DNA from: Ustulina deusta
Lineage: Eukaryota; Ascomycota; Sordariomycetes; Xylariales; Xylariaceae
NCBI GenBank assembly: GCA_023159155.1
Contig: JAJNNX010000042.1
Coordinates: 248,001-312,000 of the forward strand
DNA: 64,000 nt
Direction of reading: 5' to 3'
Shown here: in pieces, positions 1-11,900 of the stretch
Position numbering within the stretch: the stretch's first letter is position 1
How the letters are laid out: each line of letters opens with the position of its first letter
Translations under genes and position numbers: made by a program
Notes under the pieces: generated by a model
What the model was told of the DNA's origin: nothing
What the model saw: only the letters and a program-made list of their open reading frames with translations
Databases searched by the model: none

Positions 1-3000
1 GGGAATAATAGTTAGGAAGGTGTATATATCCTTGTTTTGGGGCAAAGTTGCCATGATATGCTATTATTGGAGAGGCGGCTATGTATTTTAAAAATTTAAG
101 CTTGGACTTCGGAGATACTATATTTGCTTCGGCGTGAAGGTGACGTTTTCTTCGTACATATCGCGCTTCTAGTGTACACAGCGAGTTACTCTTAAAACCC
201 GTTATCGAAGTACCTATACTAGAGTCCCCTGCGAAGCTCGCGCAAGGCCCGACCAGGCTTGTCAAAAGTCTCGTTAAGCCGGCGATATCTGAAGCGGTGA
301 GTATTCTATCCCTGTAGACCAATGGCGCCTATTGTTATGCAGAACATTCAGCAGAATGGGCGGGCCGCCGCTACCTAAATCTGGTCACGATGAACGACAC
401 CATTGGATCGACTCCGAGCTTTGAACCAGCTAACCTTAGAGGGTAACTACCTACTCGTAGCTACCAGTGTAGTGAACCTGTCGCGGATCATCGGAACGTC
501 GAAAGGTGGATTCCATTGCTGGTCATCACATTCGAGATCACGTGTGTAGTGTAAATCAACCCTAGTGGTAGTGTAGGTGCACATTCAATACTTCATGCAT
601 TATACTCTGGGTACACCAGGGGTAGTTGGTTCCGTCCACGTTGCTATCCGCCGGGGCGCGAGTGATCTACAAGGCTGCGAGTGGGTGGATATACGAGTAT
701 CGATGGCTTCTATCTTTGAAGCCCTTTAATGGTTCATCACTAAAGATCTACTGCGGGGATGGCCATTTCCTGGAAGTCTGTGCGTGTTGTGTTTGAACTA
801 GTCGAACTCGAGGAAATGGTCGCGTTGGAATTGTTAGTATGAAACTAGAGGAGCCTATACTAGAAGAGTAGTATCTTTTATAATCTGGTAGGGCACGTAG
901 TTGACGATACCGCTTTTACGTCAAGTTTGATGCCGTTGATCTTTACAGGGGAGCTGGCATAAACCAGCGGTAGGCTGCAGAATATGTAGTATATTTTCAT
1001 ACGCCCAGCTCCATTGCTAACTTACAACCCCAAGTTGTGCAACTAGTCTACTTCTGGGCTTGCTTCAAACCGATGGTGTAGTTGATGTTGGGGAGAGGGG
1101 GGCAGCAGCATGATGTGTGTGAGCTGTAATGTAGTGGATGAAAGAATGATACCTCGTTGGATAGAATTGAGCTTAATACTATACCTGATAATATAAGCAA
1201 AATGCTAAGTTAGTAATATGCGTATGAAACTGTGATACCTATATGGGTTTCGCGTTCGCGATATTTGAACCTCCTTGAGAGTTGCACGTGGCTAGGTTAG
1301 CGTTCCTCCCCGTACATTCACCAATAGTAATAAGCTTAGTGCATGAACAGGGCTAATCGACACCCCTCTCGCAACTCCTATCAAATGCTAACAATCTCGG
1401 CCCGTAGCTAGTGTGTATACTAGACCAGGATATAGCCCCAGTCATGTTAAATAGTAGTATATGAGACGTCAAGATACGGTTGTGGCCTGGCCCTCTTTCT
1501 ACTAAAGCTAGGCTTAAAAGCAGTTAATGGGCACGAAGGAACGACAAAGTATCACGCTAGAAAACCGATACCGATATATGATCTGGTCAGCCTGTGTGAG
1601 GTCTGAAGATTGCGGCTCTGATGCTCCTCTCGGCGGAGGAACCGGATAATGAGGCTATGCTCAAGCTAATTCTACACTATTTTCTCAATTGGCATAATGA
1701 TTCACACGAGGATTAGCCTACTGCGTGAGGCAGAAAGAGAAGAAACTTGTTAATTAGGAGATATTTCACACCCCCCTCGATGGGCACGAAAGGGAGATCA
1801 TGCCATACCACGAGAGCATAGTGATGGCCGGGATTCTTGTCATCTAGAAGCACGTACATGTCGCCATAACGGACCTCATGCCCCCAAGACCAATAGAATT
1901 CGGATGACAAATGTACATGGGGTTGCGAAACGTCTAGTTTCGTTTATATACCAACCAACCTTCAGAGTGAATGTGGACTACCTCGTTAGGTTATCCTGCT
2001 AATAGTGGCCTCCTTGGTTTGTTACCTGTAGGTATTATTGCGGACTCCGAAGTGTGGGGTCTATCTGGAGCGTTGGAATGGCTAGAGTACCTACACTAGT
2101 AGCCATATCCAGGTGGTCCACTGATAGCACTGATGACCCTCCGGGCTGCTTCAAATCTTCTCCTTGAAGCACGGCGACGACTTCTGCCAGGACAAAGAGC
2201 AGCAGGACGGCAGTGGCCATGGCGCCTCCGTTGGATCTTGCCATACCTTGCCATGAACACGATTGGTTTCTATTCCTTCTGATCTCTAGTGTATGCATCA
2301 ATATAACAAGGGCTTCACTAAAGGCTTGGAGAATATACTCGATTCAGCGATGATCTTCCAGGGCGCTAAAGGGCCCTGTCCTTCAAAGATAAATGGGAAT
2401 AAGGCGGGAATACTAGGGCTAGGTATATATACACCAGATCACCTAACCCAGCCTATGCCGAGGCCGGATGTCTTATTCTAACCGAGGGCTAACTACCTAG
2501 GTACGAGACTTATCTGTTTGATACTTTAATTCACCGGCCTAGTTATTAAATAAGTGAGCCCTTAGAAGTGTATGTGTTGTTTCGTTTATTTATTGATTGG
2601 AGGTTTTGTGCATGATGAAGGAATGAAAACAGAAAATCTAGCATTAGGTTTGAGATGACCCTAATCTAGAAGATCAAGAGACAAGAAAACGTGCCAGGAG
2701 AATCAAGGCTAATTTTTCTCGACTACTCAAGTGGAGTGGGTTGAGTATGAAGTGGCTTATTAAGGGGTTACATCGCCACCTTGTAGCTATAAAGTTAGGT
2801 GTATAGCTAACACCCTCAATCTAGCGAGTCTCTCTATATTAAAACATGGTAACTCCTCTTGGCTAGTTATTCGCGTTGAATTTCATCATGATCGTCTGAT
2901 TCCCCAATTCAGCCTATCTCCTTGTATATAGGGGCAAGGTGAGTACCCCTGTATACCTAAGCCTACTCATATTATCTACTTCATTACATACTTAGCTATG

Positions 3001-3050
3001 TATGCTCTAAGGTCGTGTTGCAAGGGTAGTCCTGATCATGGATTAGAGTT
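1..3050. other. Gene-poor region, no supported gene
   Basis: Only short open frames without recognisable domains are present. One of them (minus strand, 2035-2301) contains an internal Met followed by a hydrophobic stretch, MATAVLLLFVLAEVVAVLQG, that resembles a signal peptide. It would leave a 61-residue product with no family resemblance, so it is not called as a gene. Base composition is only mildly AT-rich, unlike the two transposon blocks further on. Confidence 0.5.
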
Positions 3051-3059
3051 TCTCCTCAT

Positions 3060-4790
3060 TTGCCTCGCCGCCAAGATCTTTAAACCAGTCACTATCTAGT
3101 GTACAAGGTCTTTTGTAAATATTTATCGACGTCTCCACGATTGCTCTCGGGGGAAATTGTAATTATCGAGGCCAAATTTGAGTCTTTTTGAGATTGGTGA
3201 GGTGGACGAGTTGAGACGAATATGTTGACGGGGTTTCCTGACAATTTCATTATATCAGCCAGTGTCTTCAACATCGTCTCTCCCACTTTCTCTTTCTCTA
3301 CAGAATCGTCACATTCATCTCAGGCGTCAAGAACTAGCGTCATCTTCGGATAATTCTCGGCAAGTTCCATTATTAGCTTCTTGAACTCGAGGTAGCTAAG
3401 CTGCTTAATCCCGTCCTTGAGTGCGGTCTTCCAGCGCTCAATAACCTCGATTCGTATCTCCTCGGAGTTATTGGCAATGCTGGATAACTAGGGAACATAG
3501 CTTTGAGGGACCATATGTGGATTCGTTCGAGCTTCGACTTTTGAGCAATAGAAATAGGCGAATGCTTCATGATGATGTGTTCCTCTTTTCAGGGTAGGAG
3601 ACATGGTCAATCACTTTAGAAGTGAGATAGGTTTTGCTAGTTCCCACTATTTAGCGTTAGACGTGACATCGATGATGAGTCAAACGAGTATGCGAAAATG
3701 ACATACCCGTTCCCTGAAGCAGAAGTAGCGCTGACGATAAGGGGGCGGCTTGCCATTTTTGAAGTCCTGGCTCACCAGTATTCTCAGTCCGCTATTCTCT
3801 GATATCACGATGGGTCTCACCAAATGGCACCTTGCCTATGAAATCCCAGAGATCTTGCAATTCTTTTTCTTCAAGCTTCTTCATTTGCTCCCCGTGCTGT
3901 AAAGTTGCACAAGCCTGTGCTGCATTAGAAACAACTGTTTCCATTTTCCAGGTCTGCGACAAGCCCCTTAGCCTTGTCTAGATGCATGATCGCATGCAAC
4001 ATTTGTGCGGGCATATTTCCCCCCAACAACCTATCAGACTCTGTAACGAGTTCCATTGCAGCAACATATAAGCCGACAATGGCCCTCTGAAGGACTTGTG
4101 CCAGCCGCTCGTCCGTATCCTTTGTAGTGTATGATTTCTCATAGGCCTGACATATTTGCCTGACGCGCACCACTTTCTGGACCGTTCCTACTAGGGCGCG
4201 TATTTGCTCAGCTTGCTTTCCAGGAATCTAGATTGGCAGTTAGTCATTTATGCCAGAGCACCCCGTACACTCGTCTCAATCCCTAGGGTTAAAAGCAAGG
4301 AGGCAAGTGACATCACACTCGGTCCGAATTCGTTAATTTCCAGAATGCTATGAATTGAAGATGGTAGCAACGAGAGGAGCGACTTGCGTTGATGATGGCC
4401 TTCAAAATCGGGCATGGAGAAGCGAACTCAGAAGGGGCAAAACTAATAACAAGATCCCCGATTGTCGTAAGCAAGCACACGGTGTCAGCCACGTACTCGC
4501 TCAAGATGAGAGTTCGCGCCCCTGTCTTGACTTTATCCGTCTCGATTTTCGATTCCTCTTCCTTCATTTTGATCAAGCCGGTAAGTTCATTGATCTGCTC
4601 CTTAGAAGTCATCAGCTTCTCTTCGCTCAGCAGGCGCTCCTGGATCCATTCTCTGGCTTTCTCGCTTGACGTTTGGGTAGCCTCATGCCCGAGATGTCGG
4701 ACATGACGTCCTGAAGGGTCAGGAAATGGTAGTAAGAAGGGTTGCGCAGGCGACTCGGCGTTTTTCTTGGTCTTCAATCGAGCAAGAAGC
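3060..4790 (-). pseudogene. Relic of a NACHT-type NLR (STAND) gene
   Basis: Read on the minus strand, the fragments appear in the order expected for a fungal NLR. First comes an N-terminal helical domain (about 4777-4313), then a segment with GLYVAAMELVTESDRLL and KAKGLVADLE (4173-3925). Next is a linker resembling the usual pre-NACHT FGETHRDIRE..RTENTGE sequence. A P-loop-like GNGKTYLTSKVID can be assembled across a possible intron near 3650-3700. The strand AYFYCSK follows, then a Walker B region LVLDA-stop-DECDD. At least two in-frame stops interrupt it (TAG at 3490-3488 and TGA at 3322-3320, inside Walker B). Frame changes occur around the P-loop, and no ATG is evident at the 5' end. Such proteins are signalling NTPases of the heterokaryon-incompatibility/immune-receptor type. 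As read, this copy cannot encode one. No repeat domain is recognisable downstream of 3092. Confidence 0.7.
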
Positions 4791-6117
4791 CGTTTCGTAT
4801 AGCTTTTCTGAGTTGGGTATTTAGCTATGGAGGATTGATTGATTGATTCCTAGTCAGTTTCGGCAGTATTTTTATCCGCGGATATGCCTGGTTAGCAGGG
4901 CCGATTGGCCCGCCGACGCGGCCTGGATGTTAATCCGTGTCGCTTACTTCGGGCGTAAATTCTTTTTATTTTTAGTCAGGAGTATTCCGGGGTCCTGCCC
5001 AATAAGCCTAAGCCCTTTAAATTACCCTAAAAAGTGTGTATAAAATACCTAACCACACGCTGCGACCACTGGCGCAGGCATACGAGGGAGGCCGGTGAAT
5101 TTCTGCGAGTGTATTATCGAGTAATATATATAAGCAGTCAATACTAGAGAAGCATACGACCTTTTACCCTGTATTAGTATCACACCTGCAAAGAAAAGTA
5201 CTAGGTAATAACGGGATAAACACCTTTGCATAAAGTAAGAGTTGCTGAACGAACTCCACCGACCCCTGCGCACTATTCAAAACATCGTTATTTGCATCCG
5301 TCGAAATCATTATTAAGCCATTCTTCAATAAGTTGATTCCCGTTCTGGACGGTTGTGCGCCAGTTTGGAGGGCCCGGCGACTCTCTAAACTTCGGAAATG
5401 AGATAAAGCAAAATAACCTTCTTCGATTTCCCGATGCTGTGATTTAACAAGAAAGACGTCAAAAAGGCGAGTTGACATTCGAATAGGGCGACTCGCTAAG
5501 TGACAGCCACTTCGATGATCGCATTTGCTTCTATCGTCTGGTTTGGTCCATTCTAAGTAGTGTGTGGTAGTTTGAACTTCTAGATACCAAAGGTCGTGGA
5601 TGTCCTGGCAACCCTTTAGTCATAAGACACGTTGCTTCAAAAGAGATTCGTAATCTGGGAAGCCAAATGTGAATTTAATACTCTATATAGCACAAGAGGG
5701 TCAACCAACCTAGAACATCACAAACCCCAAGTATCGCAGAGGTTTGCGAGTCAGCATAGCTCTCAGTGGTAATCTAGTTGTAGGTTTCGAGGCGAAGAAA
5801 GAGGCGATGCCTAGCTCAAAGCCCAACAACGATCGAAAATAATGGAGCCGCTGCCGAGGCGTGATATTCGTTGATTTATGAATGGTGAGTTGGTTATTCG
5901 AGATATTAACCAAGTATCAGATATAATGAACAGCTACACGGCTGGGTTGTTAGTGAGAGGGGAAAACCCCAAGGGATACGGCGTAAGAAAACCAACAACT
6001 TAAAGTACATTTTAAATGTTAGAGGGTCATCTGGAACCGTATCCTAACTCTTACTTCCGCTGGAGGTCACTTTATCTGTTGTATTGCCCTTGGGTCTTCG
6101 ACGTTAGGCGGCTTTGG
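4791..6117. other. Intergenic, no supported gene
   Basis: Short open frames on both strands (for example minus 5478-5164, 104 codons) have no recognisable domain and no convincing splice partners. A GATTGATTGATT run lies near 4834-4848. Nothing else is supported here. Confidence 0.45.
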
Positions 6118-8444
6118 CTAACCGCCGTGTTTAAACAGTTTGCGAAAAGGTTTTGATGTCCTAGAATCTCGTGTCTGCAACGAATCCGAACTCGTAGATG
6201 AGGTGGCATGCCATATGGTTCCCACAGATTGTTCACTCATCCGTCGGCTGTCCCCCGCTCGAAGGGCATCTCTCAGTGCCTTGTTGTGGTCGCCCTTTGC
6301 CCAATCCTCGGCACTTTTCCCGTTCCGACCTGCACCCTTCGATGTGACACTCGCGCCCCTGGATACGAGTTCCCTAATGACGGGAATATGTCTGTTTTGC
6401 ACCGCAGCCGCTACTGGTGTCTGGCCATGGCGTCCGGGAGAATCCACTTTTGTTTTATAATCGGGATCCAGCAAGAGCCGGACCACCTCTGAGTCTCCGT
6501 TTGATGCGGCGGTATAAAGTGGCGTGTTGCCTAGGTTGTCCGTTTGGTTAGTATCAGCACCATGCTTTAGCAGCATCTCGATAATACGCAGTCGGTTTGT
6601 ATGTCTCTCTTGGGTGCCTTGTGACGATCTCATCTCGACCGCGACTTGCAGGGGTGTCTTGTTTTTGCTTGATGGAGTGTTGGGGTCGGCGTCGTGGCCG
6701 AGAAGGAACTCCACCATCTTCTCATTACTCTCCTCGCACGCCATCCATAGAGCAGTTTTGCCAGTTGACTCTTGAGCGTTCATCAAGGTCGGCTCACGGT
6801 CATGAATCAGGCTAGCAATGGCGAGATCGTGGCCATCACGGCTGTGCGTTTGACATTTGTGCAAGACGGTTTGTCCCGACCTGTCAACCTTGTTGAGACT
6901 AGCCCTGTGATCGAGCAGTAGTTCGAAGATGTCACTGTACCTCTCCTGGGCCGCTATCAGCAACGGGGTACATTCGTCGCTATCCAGGGCGTCGATCTGC
7001 TCGACTTCGACCAACATCTCTCTCACGACCTCAATCTGCCCGTCTCGAACTGCTGAGTGAATCGCAGATGTTCCTTGGATGGTACTGTCAAATTTGAAGT
7101 CCCAGGATTCCACGGCGAAAGCCGGATTAATCCGAGTTCTACACCATGCCAGAGCCATGCACTCTGGCTCATCCGTGTACTCCCAGTTGATATCGCAATT
7201 CAGTCTCGCATTTGAATCTTCTAGGAGCTTCCTCTCCACGTATGATTTCAGTCCTCGAGCGTCGTCTGGTTTTTGGAGTGTTTCTAGGGTCCTAACTAAA
7301 CGCTCCACAGATCTCGGGTAAAGCTCGTGAGGAAACGGACTTAGAGTATCTAGCAAGGTCGCTGCTTCGTTGAGAAACCTTTCGGCAAGTTTAACCTTTT
7401 CGATATCCCCAAGCTTGCCATCCGCCAGGTACAGTTCGCCAATTTTCAACTTTATCCGCCCGCTCGCTTCGTCTGTCAGCATTGATTCTTTATCCCTGAT
7501 GAAATTTTCGAGCAATCTGACGGCTTCGCAATGTCGTCCACGGGTAGGGCATTGAAGCAGGAGGTTTGCCTGTCTCTCAACCAGTAAGACTTCATCTTGA
7601 GCACTGAATGACATATGTTTCTTCAGTCCACGGCGAAGTTTGATGATGTTTCCCTGTTCTGTGGCAGCCTCAAGATATCTCCCCTCAGATTCGAGTTCCG
7701 CGACTCTGCTTTGATACCGTTGAAGTTCGTGCTGCTTTGACTTATATAGTATGGACAGGCGAGTCTTAGCTTCAGTCGGAACGCTTTCTGCCTCATCGAT
7801 GTCGTAAAGCGAAGCTTCTCGGGTGGAAGGTAAGCTATCACTAAGCCTTGCATCGAGCTTGAGCCTAATCCTCGCGAATTCATCATCATAATGTTGATAC
7901 AGTGGCGCGGGCACTTCATCACAAATTTTAGCCAAATGAGATGTCCGCTCCCTAAATCAAGACAACAATGTCATTAGCTTCGGCAAAGTGATAGCTCGTG
8001 ATGCATGTAGTCGGCTTACAAGGATAGGGTTATGACTACAGTTTGCAATAACATTGTCCATCTCTGAATAGCAGACTCATGCTCCATAATAGCACGGTCA
8101 TTCATGAGCTTTTTCAGCACGGATTCTATCTTCGAGAATAGACCATCATCCGGCACTGATGGCAACTTCTCACAGATCTTCGCCGCCCGGTCTTCGCAAG
8201 CTCGTACTATAGTGCAAATCCATTCGACAGGACCGTCGTCAGCATATTTAATATTCGGACCCTTGGCAATTGTTTTGACGAAACCCAAGATGTTGTGTAA
8301 CGTGTCAATGTTGGTTTTCATTTCTACCAGCCAATCATGAATATCGCGGGCATCGTCCTTGAGATTCTTTATGAATTTCGCAAGCCTGACACTACAGTCC
8401 ACGATGCTGACTGCAGAAGCTACCACCTGAAATAATTCGGCCAT
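6118..8444 (-). CDS. STAND-type N-domain / TPR-like / ankyrin-repeat protein
   Basis: The model has two exons, 8444-8020 and 7951-6118, joined over a 68-nt GTAAGC..TAG intron with a matching phase (TT|G), giving 752 aa. The N-terminus (MAELFQVVASAVSIVDCSVRLAKFI) is the helical domain found at the front of fungal STAND/NLR-like proteins (Helo-like/SesA-like group). Residues about 190-390 form helices with TPR-like periodicity (EGRYLEAATEQGN, IGELYLADGK, AERFLNEAATLL). Residues about 437-707 hold roughly eight ankyrin repeats (for example TPLLIAAQ, GKTALWMACEE, NTPLYTAASNG). A Ser-rich basic tail closes the protein. No NACHT or NB-ARC P-loop lies between the N-domain and the repeats, so this is an NLR-like layout without the nucleotide switch. 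Family knowledge suggests a role in non-self recognition or signalling. That role is inference. The frame is intact throughout. Confidence 0.85.
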
Positions 8445-8999
8445 GATAGAGATGCGCTAGGTAGCAGTAGACCAGCGCGTTGTGAATGAAAGTTGACCCA
8501 TGCATTTCACACGCGACTGGTTTGTTGTTCGAGTACAGGAGAGGATGGCAAGAGTAGAGATGCGGAGAACACATGGGTTGCCTCAAATAAGGCACATACG
8601 CAGCCATCATGTTCGGTGTCCATTTCAAGTTTGCGTACTCATGACTGCTGCGGTCAGCGCCACCCTTCAGGTTATTGGCCCGCCTTGCTCGTGGCTTTTT
8701 TCTCGTTGGAAGCATGACGTAACGGAAATCTAGAACTTCGCCTGGGCGTGTAGGACGTAGTGTACATTGCCAATGAGATAGCGCTCCTTCGAAGGCAGTC
8801 GATGGGCTGAATGCTGGGGCTGTCCTCGAGAAAGCGACAGGTGTTTCTGGGAACCGAGGACATCCCCATCCCGCAAATAATACGGCTCCGTCATCGATTA
8901 CTCGCCTTCCACAAATCCTCTCTTCCTATGAACCTGACCTTCCACCACATCGATAAGCAGCAGTTCTTTGGTTGACTTCCAATATCAGAATTCTACGCT
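8445..8999. other. Divergent intergenic region
   Basis: This 555-bp stretch separates the ankyrin gene (minus) from the sugar transporter (plus) and must carry both promoters. No clear TATA box or repeated operator was recognised. Confidence 0.5.
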
Positions 9000-11900
9000 A
9001 TGGTTCAATATCGCGACATAGAGATAAACGAACTTGACAGGGGTGGCGAGCTACCTCATGCCTACGTCCGAGGAAATAGTACGGTCCACCAAGGGCCTTC
9101 AAATGTTCTGGGTGAGAGAGCACAGTCACATAGGATATTGAGTCAATGGACTGACATACTACCCTAGCGAACTACAACGACCCAACCCTTCGTCGCGATG
9201 CCGCACGATTTGCCATCGACCAGCTCGGGATGGACGACAAAAGCGAGGACTTCTACGATTTCATCCGAGCCGCCTTTGTTGCGAGAGACATCGACGTCTA
9301 TTATGCTGTCTCCCGTGGAGGTCTTAGGTACGCACCTGGACAATTAGACGTCGACTTGAAAGAAGATGAAAGGGTGGCACTTCGGAACGAGAAAGACAAG
9401 TTATTCAACGAGCATGGCATCAAGATGGTCAACCTGGCCGTATCATTGGCCGCTATACTGCAAGGTCATGTACAATCATCCATCAATGGCTCGTCGCTCT
9501 ACGCGTCCCCACTTGGTATAGGCGGGGAACAAGTGCGACTCGGCGCGGTTAATGCTGCGCCATTCTTCACAGCTGCTGCTTTGGGTTGTTGGTTAGCGCT
9601 TCCTGTGAATGATCGTTTGGGTCGGCGTGGGGGCATGATGGTGTCCGCAGTCTTGATCTTCATTAGCTCCTTCGTCGCAGGTTTGACGGTTTTGATCCTA
9701 AGAGAAGAAGAAGACCGGTGGAAGTTGCTCCTTGGTGTGAGGGTTATCAACAGCATCAGTAAGTTGATTAATTGATTGATTCTGTTTAACGTCAGTACAG
9801 GGCAAAAACACTACTTCGTAGACCTCCCTAGGGGTATAAAACATGGCAAACTCTATTTATTATACTATACATTCCATATTAAATATTATTATAAGTATAA
9901 TGCCAAATTATGCTTTGTAGGCTTAATATTCTAGTGCTTATAGTTGCTACAACCCAATCCTTTAAACTAAAAACTATACTTTTTATTTTTAGGCTAGGTC
10001 CTCTAGCAGTATTAGTAAGTTCTAGCTTCTGCTATCTTTTTTATAAGTTTAAATCGGTATATTTACTAGAGTAAACAGTTATTTAGTGCTACTATTACAG
10101 CTTATTTTTATTGTTTTATATTTTATATATATTTTAAGCTTTTTGATCTTTTGTTATTATTATTACTATCTAAACGCTATAATTTTATTACTTTAAAAAA
10201 AATTAATAATTATATATTTTTGTTTTTTAGGCCGCTAGAGCTTAGAGTAAAACTATTTCTAGTTTTTTTTTTTTGTTTTTTTTTTTATAAGCTTTTGTTT
10301 TTTTTTTGCGTTTCTTTCTAAGTAGTACTACTTTTCTTTTGGCTAAAAAAGTAGGCATATTTTGTTATAGTAGCTTATTGTTTAATAGAACTTTTGGAAA
10401 GCTATAGGGTGTCTGACTAGCTAGACTTAATATTTATGTTTGTTTATTATACTTTTTAGCTCTAGTTTGTATAGTTTTGCTAGCTAGCTGTTTGCTGGCT
10501 ATTTTATACTATTATATCTTTTGTTTGGCTTAGGTAGCCTAGGCTATTTATTTTTGTAGGTTTTTGCAATTTTGCAATAGATTATATGTTTTAGGCCTTT
10601 TTTAAACGTTTTTTTGGAATAAGAGGTATAAATATAATAAACTTCTGTATTATTATAGTTAAATTTATTGTAGTACTATTTATAATCTCTATAGGCTATT
10701 ATAGCGTTTAAATATTAGTTTAAAGTTTTTTAGGGTAGGTGTAGTGCTTCTAGGTATTTTTTTAGCTTATATTTGATTTCTGCTACTAAAAAGCTGCTAG
10801 GAATATTAATATTTTTGTTTTTAAGCTAGTTTTTTGTTATCTGCCTAACTTCTAGTCTAGCGTTACGTTTTAGGCCAGCTACTATAAGTGTTATATTGGG
10901 GTTTTAGGGTCTTTTTTTTGTTCTAAGTTTTGTTTAAGTATTTGTTTGTTTATTGCTTTTAATATTATAATGCTTTAGGCTTTAATATATTTTAATATTA
11001 TAGCGTTTGATTAATCTATAAATCTTTATAAAAACTTATTATAATATTATTAAAATATTTTTTTAAGCGCTCCGTAGTATTGCTATATTATTTATATAAA
11101 AAGTTATAATAGTATTATTTAAGTATTATTTTAAAGTTTTTTAAAGTTTTTTTAGTACTTTTAAAGCTTTTATATTAAATACTACTTTATAAGGATTTAG
11201 GTTTGCTTAGTTCTTTATAATTAGTATTTGTCCTTTATATATAATATATTTATATTTTAGGCCGTTTTTAGTTTTTAATCTATCTAAAAAAACTATAATA
11301 TTAAATATTAATTGGTTGGCAAACTATTTTTTAAAATTTTTTATTACTGTTTTTTTATTAATGCCTATAGTTAGGTTAGTTTTTAAGCTTTTTAAATATT
11401 TAGGTAGATATAGTATTATTTTTTTAATGTTTGGTATAAGATTGGCTGTTATTTATAGGTTTATATAGGTGTGTTGTTAGCTACTAGCTTTTTTGTTTTG
11501 TTAGATTGTTTTTAGCGCTGTTTGGAGTACTAGTAAATAGGTTTTATAGATTGTTTTAATCCTAAGAGTATATTTGTTCCTAGCTTGTTTTAGGGCTATA
11601 TTTGCTATTAGGATCCCGCTAGCTATAAAGAAGGCATGTTTAAAGAATATTTTTTATATTAATAGTATTTTTTTTATTGCTTTTAGTAGTACTTGCTAGA
11701 CTATTTATATATAGCTTTTTAGCTTTATATTAACTGTTTAGTATTGGCTGTTTGCTGTTTTGCTTGCTAGCTTTTTTTATTTTTTGTACTAAGCTTTATA
11801 TTTATATAAAAGTACTAGTAATAGGACCGAGTTAACTATTTTCTAGAGTCTTACAGCTAGGAGGCTTTGTATTATTGCTAAAATAGCCTTAATATAATTA

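Noticed and set aside
2035..2301. Possible small secreted protein on the minus strand
   Set aside because: Signal-like hydrophobic stretch starts at an internal Met, and there is no homology, intron or promoter support.
6140..6815. Several plus-strand frames of 70-106 codons
   Set aside because: Shadows of the ankyrin-repeat coding exon on the opposite strand.
9230..9775. Stand-alone 181-aa protein
   Set aside because: It is exon 2 of the sugar transporter. The frame's end past 9758 is intronic.
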